Shown here one piece after another: positions 1-10,926 of a stretch of DNA of 64,000 nt. This DNA comes from Trujillonella humicola. GTDB taxonomy: Bacteria > Actinomycetota > Actinomycetes > Mycobacteriales > Geodermatophilaceae. The translations under genes and the position numbers were made by a program. The notes under the pieces were generated by a model. The model was given only the letters and a program-made list of their open reading frames with translations, had not been told where the DNA came from and ran no database searches. Position 1 is the first letter of the stretch. Every line of letters starts with the position of its first letter. Location of the stretch: the NCBI RefSeq assembly GCF_046233715.1, contig NZ_JBJNRJ010000022.1, positions 1-64,000 of the forward strand, given 5' to 3'.

Positions 1-552
1 TGGACCGGGTGCGACCAAGCCGTCGGCGATGGCGTAGAGCTCCAGCACCCGGGCGGTCTTGGCGTCGTAGTCCGGATCGGTGCTGGCCTTGAAGGTCTTC
101 ACCGCTTGAAAGCTGACGTCCTCGTCACGCAGCAGGGCACGCAGGCCCTCGTGGGAGATGTCGTCGACCACCCCCTCGGCGACCAGGAAGTCGGCCAGCT
201 TGGACAGGCTCCAGGTCGAGAACGGCAGGTCATGATCGGCCGGCCGGGACAGCGCGATCTGCTTGATCTTCGCCCGCTGCTTGAGGTCGAACTTGGGCGG
301 ACGGCCGCCGGCGTAGCGCGGATACAGCGAGTCGAACCCGTCGGCGGTGAAGTTGTGCAGCACGTCGCGGACCCGGTCGTCGGTGCTGAACGTGACTTCG
401 GCGATCTTGGCCACGGGCATGCCCTGGGCCGACAGCAGCACCATCTGCGCCCGGCGCCAGGTCACCACCGATCCGGTTCCGCGGCGCACGATGCGCAGCA
501 GCCGGTTGCCCTCGTCGTTGCTGATCGGCCGGACCTGCACGGGGTGGACCAT
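1..552 (-). mobile_element. IS630-family transposase, partial (C-terminus outside window)
   Basis: Reading right to left from ATG at 552, 184 codons stay open to base 1. The protein begins MVHPVQVRPISNDEG and has an N-terminal helix-turn-helix region (residues about 10-75, including GMPVAKIAEVTFSTDDRVRDV), then a winged second helical region and the segment FKASTDPDYDAKTARVLEL, which is typical of IS630 transposases just before the DDE catalytic core. The catalytic half lies outside the window. A GGAG Shine-Dalgarno is 7-8 nt upstream of the ATG. The other end of the element is not visible, so terminal inverted repeats and the TA duplication cannot be confirmed; a CTAG at about 665-669 is only a possible target-site boundary. 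Confidence is good for the family and nil for activity. Confidence 0.75.
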
Positions 553-786
553 CTCGCATCTCCTGCGGGGAAGTCAGGATCAGACAAGACAAGGCTGGCC
601 CTCTCAAGCGCCCGTCGACACCCCCGTTGCCGCCGCGATCTGGGCGAAGGTTGGCAGCCGCGGCACTAGCCCCGCCCGGTTGCGGCAGGACGGACCGATG
701 GCCCCGCGCACCCACGTCGTCCTTGGCAGCGGCGCGGCAGGGGTGCCTCCCGGGTCGGGACGCTGAAGGCGGTCCTGGAGTCCGGC

Positions 787-1983
787 GTGCGAGCATCGCC
801 CCTCGTGCGAGGGGGAGCGGAGAGCGGGCTGCCCCGCGAGGTGCGGGTGCTGGCGGTCGTGGCCTTCGTCGTGGCGCTGGGGTTCGGGGTCGTCGCCCCG
901 GCGCTCCCGCTGTTCGCCCGGGACTTCGGCGTCGGCACCACCGCGGTCGGGCTCGCGGTCAGCGCCTTCGCGTTCTTCCGCTTCGTCTCGGCCTTCGGGG
1001 GCGGCGCGCTGGTGGAGCGGTTCGGCGAGCGCTCGGTGCTGGCCACCGGGCTGGTCGTCGTCGCCGTCACCACGGGGCTGGCCGGGCTGGCCGGCTCGTT
1101 CCCGGTCTTCCTGGCGCTGCGCGCGATCGGCGGCGTCGGCAGCGCCATGTTCACCGTCGCCGCGCTCGCGCTGCTGCTGCGGGTGGCGCCGCCCACGCAC
1201 CGGGGGCGGGCGGCCGCAACATGGCAGGGCGGGTTCATCCTCGGCGGCATCGCCGGCCCGGCCGCCGGGGGGCTGCTCACCGAGCTCTCCCCGCGGCTGC
1301 CGTTCCTGCTCTACGCGGGCACGCTGCTGGTGGCCGGGGCCGTGGCCCTGACGATGCTGCGCGTGCCCCCGGGCCCCGCACCCGCCGACACGGGGCCGGA
1401 CCTCGACGAGGGGCCCGTGCCGCTGATCGCGGCGCTGCGCTCGCGCGCGTACCTGGCGGCGCTGGTCGCCAACCTCGGCGTCGGCTGGGTCCTGTTCGGC
1501 GTCCGCAACTCGCTGGTCCCGCTGTACGTCACCGAGGAGCTCGGCCGCGGCGCCGCCTGGGCCGGCGCCGGGCTGCTCGCCGGGTCGGCGGCCCAGGCGC
1601 TGGGCCTGCTCCGGTCGGGCCGGCTGGCCGACACGTGGGGACGGCGGCCGTCGCTGGTGCTCGGTGCGGCGGTGGGCACCGGCGCCCTCGCGCTGCTGGT
1701 GCTGCCGCCGGTGACCGGGGTGTTCCTCCTGTCGATGGCCGCCTACGGGCTGGCCGCCTCGCTGCTGGCCAGCGTGCCGGCGGCGCTGGTCGGCGACGTG
1801 AGCCCCGCGCGCAGCGGTCGGGTGGTCGCGGTGTTCCAGATGTCGGCGGACCTCGGCGCCGTCGTCGGTCCCCTGGTGGCCGGCTGGCTGACCGACGTCG
1901 CGTCCTACCAGGTCGCCTTCGCCGTCAGCACCGCCGTGGTCGCCGCCGGGCTGGCCGCCGCGCTGGCGCTGCCCCGCCGCTGA
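787..1983 (+). CDS. MFS transporter (major facilitator superfamily efflux protein)
   Basis: A 398-residue integral membrane protein, probably a drug or metabolite exporter driven by the proton gradient. It has about 12 hydrophobic segments. The first is VLAVVAFVVALGFGVVAPAL, and GGGALVERFGERSVLATG matches the loop 2-3 MFS signature (G-x-x-x-D/E-R-x-G-R/E). The equivalent loop in the second half is GRLADTWGRRPSLVLG. The start chosen is GTG at 787, with GGAG about 8 nt upstream; the hydrophobic core begins near residue 20, so a later start is unlikely. Substrate cannot be told from sequence. It stands alone between the IS630 fragment and the DUF3616 gene, both oriented independently of it. Confidence 0.88.
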   Translation: MRASPLVRGGAESGLPREVRVLAVVAFVVALGFGVVAPALPLFARDFGVGTTAVGLAVSAFAFFRFVSAFGGGALVERFGERSVLATGLVVVAVTTGLAGLAGSFPVFLALRAIGGVGSAMFTVAALALLLRVAPPTHRGRAAATWQGGFILGGIAGPAAGGLLTELSPRLPFLLYAGTLLVAGAVALTMLRVPPGPAPADTGPDLDEGPVPLIAALRSRAYLAALVANLGVGWVLFGVRNSLVPLYVTEELGRGAAWAGAGLLAGSAAQALGLLRSGRLADTWGRRPSLVLGAAVGTGALALLVLPPVTGVFLLSMAAYGLAASLLASVPAALVGDVSPARSGRVVAVFQMSADLGAVVGPLVAGWLTDVASYQVAFAVSTAVVAAGLAAALALPRR

Positions 1984-2067
1984 GCCGGCCGGCGGCGCGC
2001 GGATCGCCGCACGGGCGAGCACCCGGGTGGCAGGCTGCGCGCCGCCCCCGATCAGAGAGGCCCCCCG

Positions 2068-3186
2068 GTGGCCTCGCGTTCCACGCCGGCCCGGCCCGGC
2101 TCCCCCGATGCCGGCGACCTCACGGTCGAGCGCACCGTCCGCCTCGCCTTCAGCGGGGACTCCCGCGCGGCGCAGACGCACACCAACCTCTCCGCCGTCC
2201 GCAGCGACGGCCGGGTGCTGTGGGTGGCCGGCGACGAGACCGCGACGATCGAGCGGCTGGTCGCCGACGATCCCGCGCACCCGGGCGAGTACGGGCGGCA
2301 GACGACGGTCCACCTCGCCGACCTCGTCGACCTGCCCGGCGTGGACGCCTCGGAGGAGGCCGACGTCGAGGGCCTGGGGCGGACCGGCCCGTGGCTGTGG
2401 GTCATCGGGTCCCACAGCCTGCGGCGGCGGCAGATCAAGGACCGGCACGACGGCGACAAGGCGCTGCGCCGGCTGGCCAGGGTGACCGGCCAGGCCAACC
2501 GCCAGCTGCTGGCGAGGATCCCGGTGGTCGACGTCGACGGCCTGCCGACCGCCGTCCGCGAGGTGACCGTCGACGGCGAGCGGCTCTGCGCGGCCGTCCT
2601 CGGGGCGGACCTGCGCGAGCTGCTCGCCGGCGACGAGCACCTGGGTCCGTTCCTGCCGATCCCCGGCAAGGACAACGGCCTGGACGTGGAGGGCATCGCC
2701 GTCTCCGCCGACCGGGTGTACCTGGGCCTGCGCGGCCCGGTGCTGCGCGGCTGGGCGGTGGTCCTGGAGCTGCGGCCCGAGCCGGACCCCGACGACGGCG
2801 CCCGGCTGCGGCTGCGCCCCTTCCCCGACGGCCGCGGCTACCGCAAGCACGTGCTGCGCATGGACGGCCTCGGCGTGCGCGACCTGTGCCCGCACGGGGA
2901 GGACCTGCTGGTCCTCGCCGGGCCGACGATGGACCTCGACGGGCCGGTGCGGGTCTACCGCTGGCACGGCGCCTGTGCCGCCGAGACGCCGCAGGTGGTC
3001 CGGGACGGGCAGCTGACCCGCGAGGTGGAGCTGCCGTTCGGCGACGGTGACGACCACGCCGAGGGCATCGGGCTGCTCGGCACCGACCGCACGCGGCTGC
3101 TGGTCGTCTACGACAGCCCCGCGCGGGCGCGGCTGGACGACGCGGGCGGGGTCCTCGCCGACGTCGTCCGGCTGCCCGTCGGCTGA
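2068..3186 (+). CDS. DUF3616 domain-containing protein
   Basis: A 372-residue soluble protein of the DUF3616 family, whose function is unknown. The start of the family domain is clear: LSAVRSDGRVLWVAGDETATIERL at residues about 40-65. The rest alternates short beta-strand-like segments and acidic loops, as expected for a beta-propeller-like or phytase-like fold (inference). No signal peptide or membrane segment is seen. GTG at 2068 is preceded by GAGAGG about 9 nt upstream. It follows the MFS gene by 84 nt in the same direction and could be co-transcribed, but no shared role is evident. Confidence 0.75.
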   Translation: MASRSTPARPGSPDAGDLTVERTVRLAFSGDSRAAQTHTNLSAVRSDGRVLWVAGDETATIERLVADDPAHPGEYGRQTTVHLADLVDLPGVDASEEADVEGLGRTGPWLWVIGSHSLRRRQIKDRHDGDKALRRLARVTGQANRQLLARIPVVDVDGLPTAVREVTVDGERLCAAVLGADLRELLAGDEHLGPFLPIPGKDNGLDVEGIAVSADRVYLGLRGPVLRGWAVVLELRPEPDPDDGARLRLRPFPDGRGYRKHVLRMDGLGVRDLCPHGEDLLVLAGPTMDLDGPVRVYRWHGACAAETPQVVRDGQLTREVELPFGDGDDHAEGIGLLGTDRTRLLVVYDSPARARLDDAGGVLADVVRLPVG

Positions 3187-3277
3187 CCTCCCGCGCTCGC
3201 CCGCCCGCCGGCGCCCGGAGGGCGGGGGTGGCCGCCGTCCGGACCGCGGCCCGGCCGGGGGGCTGCGGATCGGGTGG

Positions 3278-3685
3278 TCAGGGCCGCCACTCGGCGCGGT
3301 AGTCCGGGTGGTCGGCGTAGGGCAGGGCGAGCAGCGCGAGGGTCAGCGCGGCGAGCTGGTGGGCATCGGCCGGCGGCACCGGGAAGTCGGCCATCCCGTT
3401 CTGCCGCCGGCCCACGAAGGCGACCTCGGGCCGCAGCTCGCGGCAGGCCAGCACCAGCCGCCACCGGGCGGCGCAGTCGGCCAGCACCGCGGGCGGGTCG
3501 TGCCGCGCGACGTGCACGCGCGCCACGTCCGGCAGCTGCCCGTCCCGCGGCCAGTCCTCGTCGGCCTCGCTGGCGATGCGCTTGTCCTCGGCGATGCGCG
3601 CCAGCAGGAACTCGTCGAGCCGGGGCACCATGTCCGGCTCGAGGCCGGAGCCCTCCGCTGCGCCGCTGCGCGCCGCCGGTTCCAC
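3278..3685 (-). CDS. DUF6221 family protein
   Basis: A small soluble protein of 135 residues. The C-terminal end ALPYADHPDYRAEWRP and the N-terminal LDEFLLARIAEDKRIA are hallmarks of the DUF6221 family, common in actinobacteria, often in mobile or accessory contexts, and of unknown function. An open frame extends upstream to 3763, but GTG at 3685 has a near-perfect GAGGAGG Shine-Dalgarno 7 nt before it, while the upstream part is proline-rich and antisense-like, so 3685 is preferred. ATG at 3631 is a shorter alternative. It lies directly downstream of the kinase gene (22-nt gap) and may be co-transcribed with it. Confidence 0.75.
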   Translation of the reverse strand: MEPAARSGAAEGSGLEPDMVPRLDEFLLARIAEDKRIASEADEDWPRDGQLPDVARVHVARHDPPAVLADCAARWRLVLACRELRPEVAFVGRRQNGMADFPVPPADAHQLAALTLALLALPYADHPDYRAEWRP

Positions 3686-3707
3686 GGTCGGTCCTCCTCG
3701 GTGCACG

Positions 3708-5498
<1,791 letters not shown>

Positions 5499-5617
5499 GT
5501 CTGATCACCCTCGTTCCGCTGCCGCGGGCCTGCTCCCGCCCCCCTCTCCGGTTCCCCTCTGCGGATGAGTCACACGCGGATCGGCGGATCCGTGCCCCGA
5601 CGGCTGCGTCCCGGGGG

Positions 5618-7420
5618 TCAGCCGGCGGGCTCGGGCACGCGGCGGCCGAGCTTGCGCCACAGCCACCCCGAGGCCACCCGCCGGCCGCTGACCAGGTACT
5701 CCGGGACGGCGTCGTCGAGCAGCGTGGCCTCCAGCGCCCGGCGGACGGCCGGGCGGCCGGCGAGCAGCAACTCGTCACCGGGCCGCAGGACCACGTCGTC
5801 CCCCGGCGCGAGCAGGTGCTCGGCCCCCTGCCGGAGCACGAGCGGAACGGCGGCCAGGCGCCGGTCGCGGTCCACCGGGCTGCGCAGGAGGTCCCCGAGC
5901 GTCAACCGCCCCTGCTCCAGCCAGCCGCCCAGGGACGGCGCCCCGTCCTCGTCCAGCCGCACCTTCCACAGCGGGTCCAGGTGGCGGCCGCACTGCTCGT
6001 GCAGCCGGTCGGTCATCGCCGCGGCCCAAGCGTCGTCGCGGTCGAGCAGGCCGCGCAGCAGACGCCACAGCAGCGGCGTGGACAGCTGCGCGTAGGCCTC
6101 GTGGGCGACCACCGCCGTCGGCACCAGCAGCGCGTCGACCTCCAGCGCCGCGAACAGCGGATCGCTGGCCGGGGAGTTCTGCCGGACGGCGACGAAGACG
6201 CCCGGGGCGAGGCGGCGCGCCTCGGCGACCAGGGAGATGTTGGTGATGTCGTCGTCGGTTCCCGCGACGAACCCGACCGCGCCGGCCAGCCCGGCGCGGT
6301 CGAGGACGTCGGGGTCGGAGGCGTCCCCGACGACCGTGGGGGCGACGCCGTCCTCGTCGGGGCGCGGGTCGATCGTCACGACCTCCAGCCCCTCGGCCCG
6401 CAGGTCGGAGGCGAAGTGCCGCCCGAAGGTGCCGTGCCCGGCCACGACCCACCGCCCCGGCGCCGGCGCCTCGCGCCGCTCGGGCAGCTCGGCGCCCGGG
6501 CCGCTCTCCAGCCAGGTGGTCAGCTGGTAGGACGACGGGGCCCGCAGCGCCAGCCGCAGCCGGTCGCCGAACCGGTCGAAGGGGTTGATCACCGTCGGCG
6601 AGCCGAAGGCCCGCATCCGCTCGGCGACCACGGCCGACGTCGTCCTGGCCACGACCGGCAGCTCGGGACGCAGCAGCGCGGTGCTCATGACGACGGCGAG
6701 GTTGGCCTGGTCGTCGTTGGTCAGCGCCACCACCCCCTCGCACCACGGGTGGTCCAGGCCGGCGACGACGAGCGCGTGCAGGTCCCGGGCGTCGCCGACC
6801 AGGCCGGGCACGTCGGCGTGCGAGGTGTTGAGCTCCAGGACGTCGATGCGCTGCTCGTCCCGGTCGATCACGGTGAACCGGCGGCCGAGCCCGTCGAGGG
6901 CCTCCCCCAGCTGCTCACCGGTCTGCCCGTACCCGGCCATGAGCAGGAAGGGCTCCCGCAGGCGGGCGACCTTGCGGGTCACGTGGCCGGTGGTCACCGC
7001 CCGGCGGAACGCGCGGTCCTGGAGCAGCGTGAGCACCGACCCGATGGCGTAGGCCCAGCCGACGACGGTCAGGTAGATCGTGACGACGACCCACATCCGC
7101 TGCGCGTAGGTGAACGTGGTCGGCAGCTCCCCGAAGCCGATCGTCGTCGCCGTGTAGCTCATGAAGTAGAACGCGTCGAAGACGCTCATGTCCGCGGGCC
7201 GTCCCTGGGCGTCCTGGCCCGGGATCAGGCTCAGGCCCAGCACGCTCACGGAGAAGACCAGGATCAGCGTGATCAGCGGCGCCCGCAGCCGGCGCAGGAC
7301 GACGAAGACGGCGCCGGACTGGGTGGCGCGGGCCAGCTCCGGGTGCCGGCGGCGCGGCGGCACCGGTCGCGCGGCGTCCCGCGTCCCGCGTCGCCGGGAG
7401 ACGCCCGGCAGCCCGCCCAC
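5618..7420 (-). CDS. Potassium channel with two TrkA-N/RCK domains
   Basis: A 600-residue K+ channel or transporter. After a basic N-terminus there are two membrane helices flanking a pore: TATTIGFGELP carries the selectivity filter (TIGFG, a TxGYG variant). The cytoplasmic part has two NAD-binding RCK/TrkA-N domains, starting at FLLMAGYGQTGEQLG and RWVVAGHGTFGRHFA, and a C-terminal TrkA-C-like segment (LAPGDDVVLRPGDELLLAG). This layout is that of large two-RCK channels, which gate on ligand (nucleotide or cation) binding. The start is ambiguous; GTG at 7420, 12 nt after the stop of the DUF6394 gene, fits a co-translated pair. The frame stays open to 8332, but that region belongs to other genes. 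Confidence 0.85.
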   Translation of the reverse strand: MGGLPGVSRRRGTRDAARPVPPRRRHPELARATQSGAVFVVLRRLRAPLITLILVFSVSVLGLSLIPGQDAQGRPADMSVFDAFYFMSYTATTIGFGELPTTFTYAQRMWVVVTIYLTVVGWAYAIGSVLTLLQDRAFRRAVTTGHVTRKVARLREPFLLMAGYGQTGEQLGEALDGLGRRFTVIDRDEQRIDVLELNTSHADVPGLVGDARDLHALVVAGLDHPWCEGVVALTNDDQANLAVVMSTALLRPELPVVARTTSAVVAERMRAFGSPTVINPFDRFGDRLRLALRAPSSYQLTTWLESGPGAELPERREAPAPGRWVVAGHGTFGRHFASDLRAEGLEVVTIDPRPDEDGVAPTVVGDASDPDVLDRAGLAGAVGFVAGTDDDITNISLVAEARRLAPGVFVAVRQNSPASDPLFAALEVDALLVPTAVVAHEAYAQLSTPLLWRLLRGLLDRDDAWAAAMTDRLHEQCGRHLDPLWKVRLDEDGAPSLGGWLEQGRLTLGDLLRSPVDRDRRLAAVPLVLRQGAEHLLAPGDDVVLRPGDELLLAGRPAVRRALEATLLDDAVPEYLVSGRRVASGWLWRKLGRRVPEPAG

Positions 7421-7431
7421 GCCGCCCGCCG

Positions 7432-7818
7432 TCAGCGCCGCTGGAAGGACACGGTCTCGACCACCAGGAGCACGAGGGAGACCAGGTTGGCCAGGAGCGC
7501 GCCGCCGGACAGGGAGACGACCCCGGCGATGGCTCCGGGCGTGACCCCCTCGCTGCTGATGTGCTCGGCGTGCACGTAGACGACGGTGGCGGCGATGAGC
7601 TGCAGGTCGGCCACCAGGCTGGTCGCCAGGTGCACGGCGCCGATCTGGGTGCGGTCGCCGAACTTGAGCACCGTGGCGATGAGGTTCACGACCACCGCCG
7701 CGTACAGCTCCCACGACTTGTGCAGTTCCGGATCGTCGATGTCGCCGACGAAGAACCCGAAGTTCAGGGTGGCGGCGAGCAGCACGAAGAACCCGAACAC
7801 CACCTTCTCGAGGTTCAT
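7432..7818 (-). CDS. DUF6394 family membrane protein
   Basis: A 128-residue membrane protein with about four hydrophobic helices. MNLEKVVFGFFVLLAATLNFGFF, VVVNLIATVLKFGDRTQIG and ATSLVADLQLIAA match the conserved body of DUF6394, a family of unknown function. ATG at 7818 has GGGGAG 9 nt upstream. The gene ends 12 nt before the K+ channel start, so the two are almost certainly one transcript. A role as accessory or regulatory subunit of the channel is inferred from this coupling only. It is divergent from the methyltransferase gene across a 113-nt gap. Confidence 0.78.
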   Translation of the reverse strand: MNLEKVVFGFFVLLAATLNFGFFVGDIDDPELHKSWELYAAVVVNLIATVLKFGDRTQIGAVHLATSLVADLQLIAATVVYVHAEHISSEGVTPGAIAGVVSLSGGALLANLVSLVLLVVETVSFQRR

Positions 7819-7931
7819 GCGCGCGACTCCCCGGCCGGACCTGGACCGACGCCGACCGTAGCGTCGACACACCGAGGCCGCCGGTCGGCAGCTCTTCTCC
7901 CGGCGCCCGCAGCGGGCCAGGCTGTGCGGGC

Positions 7932-8723
7932 ATGACGACGGACGCGGTCTGGGTCGAGGACATGCCGGCGCTGTACGACCGCCTGCTCGCACCGGCGCTG
8001 TTCGAACCGTTCGCCGGAGAGCTCGCCGGACGGGCGGCGGCGCTGGCGCCCTCCGGCGTCGTGGAGGTCGCGGCCGGCACCGGCGTCGTCACCCGCGCCC
8101 TGTGCGCGACCCTGCCCGCGGCGCGGGTGGTGGCCACCGACCTCAACCCGGCGATGGCCGCCCGCGGCGCGGCCGGGGTGCCCGCCGCGCGCTGGGCGGT
8201 CGCCGACGCGCAGGCGCTGCCGGTGGCCGGCGGCGTGGCCGACCTGGTGGTCTGCTCGTTCGCGGCGATGTTCTTCCCCGACCGCCGCGCCGCCTTCGCC
8301 GAGACGGCGCGGGTGCTGTCACCCGCGGGCACCGCGCTGTACTCGATCTGGGACGACGTCGAGCGCTCGACCTTCCCGGCGGCGCTGGTGCGCGCGCTGG
8401 GGACCGTCCTCCCGCAGGACCCGCCGGACTTCGTCGTCCGCGTCCCGCACGGCTACGCCGACGTGGACCGGATCGCCGCCGACCTGGCCGCCGGCGGCCT
8501 CGCCGGCGACGTCGAGACGGTGCAGCTGACCGCCGAGACCCCGTCGGTGACCGCGCTGGCCGAGGGCTTCTGCCTCGGCACGCCGCTGCGGGCGGTCCTC
8601 GCCCGGCGCGGGTCGCTGCCCGACCTGGTGGCCGCGGTCGCCGGCGCGATGACGGCCGAGCTGGGTGACGGGCCGGTGCGCGGCGCGCTCACCGCGCACC
8701 TGGTCACCGCCCGGCGGGCCTGA
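7932..8723 (+). CDS. Class I SAM-dependent methyltransferase
   Basis: A 263-residue soluble methyltransferase. The Rossmann-type SAM site is clear: motif I VVEVAAGTGVVTRAL (residues about 43-57), motif II acidic residue in VVATDLNPAM, then WAVADAQALPVAGGVADLVVCSFAAMFFPD for motifs III and IV. The C-terminal part (FVVRVPHGYADVDRIAADL) resembles UbiE/ubiquinone-type methyltransferases, but the substrate cannot be deduced. ATG at 7932 starts just after the N-terminal WVEDMPALYDRLLAP segment typical of the family. It is divergent from the channel operon and 77 nt upstream of the MDMPI-like gene. Confidence 0.85.
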   Translation: MTTDAVWVEDMPALYDRLLAPALFEPFAGELAGRAAALAPSGVVEVAAGTGVVTRALCATLPAARVVATDLNPAMAARGAAGVPAARWAVADAQALPVAGGVADLVVCSFAAMFFPDRRAAFAETARVLSPAGTALYSIWDDVERSTFPAALVRALGTVLPQDPPDFVVRVPHGYADVDRIAADLAAGGLAGDVETVQLTAETPSVTALAEGFCLGTPLRAVLARRGSLPDLVAAVAGAMTAELGDGPVRGALTAHLVTARRA

Positions 8724-8800
8724 GGCCGCCGGCAGGAGGACGGCGGTCTTCGGCAGCCGTACCACTGGGCGGGCGACCCGGCGGTCGGCATGCTGCCCGC

Positions 8801-9487
8801 GTGGAGACGACGCTCGAGCACCGGTCCGCCCTCGCCGCCGAGCAGGAGGCCTTCACCGCACTGGCCGCCGGGGCGCCGGCGGACCTCCCCGTGCCGGCGT
8901 GCGGCGACTGGACGGCCGGCGTGCTCGTGCGCCACCTCGCCACCGTCCACCGCTGGGCGGCGCTGGCCACGCGCACCGGCCCCGGCGGGGAGCTGCCCGA
9001 CATGCGTCCGCTGTGGCGGGAGACCACCGCGGACGACTACCCGGCCGCCGCGGCGGAGCTGCGCGCGGCGCTGACCGACCCCGCGCGCCCCTGCGTCACC
9101 CTCGTCGGCCCCGGCGCCGCCGCCTGGTGGGCCCGGCGGCAGGTCTCGGAGACCTTCGTCCACCGGCTGGACCTCGCGGCCGCGCTGGGGGTCGCGGCCG
9201 ACGCCGACCCCGCGGTGGCCGCCGACTGCGTCGCCGAGGTGGTCGACACGATGCACCCGCGGCAGGTCGCCCTCGGGCGGGTGGCGATGCCGGCCCGCGG
9301 TCTGCGCCTCACCGCCCCCACGGGCAGCTGGGAGCTCGGCCCGGCCCCGGTCGCGGAGGTGACCGGGCCGGAGGTCGCGCTCGCCCTGCTGCTGTGGCAC
9401 CGCACGGACCTCGACGACCCGCGGCTGACCGTCACCGGCGACCGGGCCGCCGCGGCCGCCGTCCTCACCGGGCCGGTGGTCCCGTGA
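8801..9487 (+). CDS. Maleylpyruvate isomerase family mycothiol-dependent enzyme (DinB-like fold)
   Basis: A 228-residue four-helix-bundle protein of the MDMPI N-terminal family. The metal-binding triad expected for MDMPI is present: His in RHLATVHRW (about 47-52) and the E-x-x-x-H pair in SETFVHRLDLA. These proteins use mycothiol as cofactor for isomerase or thiol-transfer reactions; the real substrate of most paralogues is unknown. The C-terminal half (LRLTAPTGSWELGPAP, then LLLWHRTDLDDPRLTVTGD) is the SCP2-like C-terminal domain. GTG at 8801 begins the family N-terminus. Its stop overlaps the GTG of the CoA transferase gene (GTGA), so the two are translationally coupled. Confidence 0.85.
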   Translation: METTLEHRSALAAEQEAFTALAAGAPADLPVPACGDWTAGVLVRHLATVHRWAALATRTGPGGELPDMRPLWRETTADDYPAAAAELRAALTDPARPCVTLVGPGAAAWWARRQVSETFVHRLDLAAALGVAADADPAVAADCVAEVVDTMHPRQVALGRVAMPARGLRLTAPTGSWELGPAPVAEVTGPEVALALLLWHRTDLDDPRLTVTGDRAAAAAVLTGPVVP

Positions 9488-10803
9488 CCGCCGGCCACCC
9501 GCCGCCCCCGGTGGCGACCGTGCCGGACCTGCTCGGCGAGGTGTGGACGGCGCTCGGGGGCGGGCCGCTGCCGGCGCCGGTGACCGTCCGCGGCTCGACC
9601 GGCCTGGCCGGGCCGCTGGCCGCCGAGGAGCTCGCGCTGGCCGCGGTGGCCGCCCCGCTGCTGGCCGCCCGCGAGCTGTCCGGGTCGTCCGCACCGCTGG
9701 ACCTCGACGCCCGGCACGCCGGGCTGGCCGTGCGCAGCGAGCGCTTCGTCTCCCGCGCCGGCCGGCCGGTCGGGCCGGGGTTCGCGCCGATGTCGCGGTT
9801 CTGGCGCACCGCCGACGGCTGGGTGCGGCTGCACGCGAACTACCCGCACCACCGGGCGGCGGTGCGGGCGGTGCTCGGCGAGGGCGACCCCGACGCGGCG
9901 GCCGCGGCCATGACGGCGCTGGACCTCGAGGAGGCGGTGGTGGCGGCCGGTGGCGCCGCGGCCGCGGTCCGGTCACCGCAGGCCTGGGCGGCCTCCGCTC
10001 CCGGCCGGGCGGTCGCGGACCTGCCGCTGCTGTCCCTGGGGCCGGCCGGCGAGGCGCCGCCCCGCGACGCCGGCCGCCCGCGGGTGCTCGCGCTGACCCG
10101 GGTCATCGCCGGGCCGGTGGCCGCCCGCACCCTGGCCGCGCTGGGTGCCGACGTGCTGCGGCTGGAGAGCCCGCGGCTGCCCGAGGACCCCGGCACGCTG
10201 GCCGACACCGGCTCCGGCCAGCGGACGGCGGTGGTCGACCTGGCCTCCCGCGACGGCCGGGCCACCGCCGAGGAGCTGCTCGCCGGCGCCGACGTCGTCC
10301 TCCTCGGCCACCGGCCCGGTGCGCTGGAGGCGTTCGGCCTCGACCCGGCGGAGCTGGCCGTGCGGCACCCGCACCTGGTCAGCGTGCGGCTGTCGGCGTG
10401 GGGCACCACCGGCCCCTGGGGACGGCGGCGCGGCTTCGACTCACTGGTCCAGGCCGCGACCGGGATCGCGGAGGTCTGCGGCTCGGCCGGCCGCCCGGGC
10501 GCGCTCCCCGCCCAGGTGCTCGACCACGCCACCGGGCACCTGGCGGCCGCGGCCGCGCTGCGGGCCCTGACCCGCCGGCGCGCCCGGGGCGGCACCTGGT
10601 CGGCCGAGCTGGCGCTGGCGCGGACGGCGGCACGGCTGCTGGCCGCCGGCCGCGTCCCCGACCGGCCCGGCGACGACCCGGACCCCGTCCCCCACCTCGT
10701 CGAGGTCGCCGCGGACGACGGCCCCCTGACCGTCGTCGGCCCGCCGGGCGCCCCGCCCTGGACGAGCGCCGCCCGGCGGTCGGCGCCCGCCTGGCTCGCC
10801 TGA
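9484..10803 (+). CDS. CaiB/BaiF family (family III) CoA transferase
   Basis: A 439-residue family III CoA transferase that would move CoA between carboxylic acids. The signature core begins LALTRVIAGPVAARTLAALG, followed by ADVLRLESPRLPED and the hinge VSVRLSAWGTTGPWG. The family often has two half-domains; here the N-terminal 190 residues (FAPMSRFWRTADGWVRLHAN) form a reduced second half. Start GTG at 9484 overlaps the upstream stop by 4 nt. It sits with an MDMPI-like protein and a later SDR, suggesting a small catabolic cassette for an aromatic or branched acid (inference). The acyl-CoA donor cannot be told from sequence. Confidence 0.85.
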   Translation: MTAGHPPPPVATVPDLLGEVWTALGGGPLPAPVTVRGSTGLAGPLAAEELALAAVAAPLLAARELSGSSAPLDLDARHAGLAVRSERFVSRAGRPVGPGFAPMSRFWRTADGWVRLHANYPHHRAAVRAVLGEGDPDAAAAAMTALDLEEAVVAAGGAAAAVRSPQAWAASAPGRAVADLPLLSLGPAGEAPPRDAGRPRVLALTRVIAGPVAARTLAALGADVLRLESPRLPEDPGTLADTGSGQRTAVVDLASRDGRATAEELLAGADVVLLGHRPGALEAFGLDPAELAVRHPHLVSVRLSAWGTTGPWGRRRGFDSLVQAATGIAEVCGSAGRPGALPAQVLDHATGHLAAAAALRALTRRRARGGTWSAELALARTAARLLAAGRVPDRPGDDPDPVPHLVEVAADDGPLTVVGPPGAPPWTSAARRSAPAWLA

Positions 10804-10926
10804 CGCGCAGGCAACGAGCAACCGCGAGCAGCTCCGAGCAGCTCCGAGCAGCCACGACGCCCCGCGCCCCCGCCCCGCCCCACCTCCTCGCCAGAATGGC
10901 CACTCCGGCGGACGAGAGGCGGGGGC

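Noticed and set aside
700..766. A 22-codon ATG frame starting MAPRTHVVLGSGAAG
   Set aside because: The start resembles a Rossmann-fold N-terminus, but it ends after 22 codons just upstream of the MFS gene. It may be a remnant by the IS630 element; too short to claim.
604..3057. Very long minus-strand frame antisense to the MFS and DUF3616 genes
   Set aside because: It is Arg/Pro/Gly/Ala-rich with no domain; long antisense frames are expected at this G+C content.
10825..10855. gagcagctcc tandem units before the SDR gene
   Set aside because: Only two to three short copies; probably slippage, no regulatory evidence.
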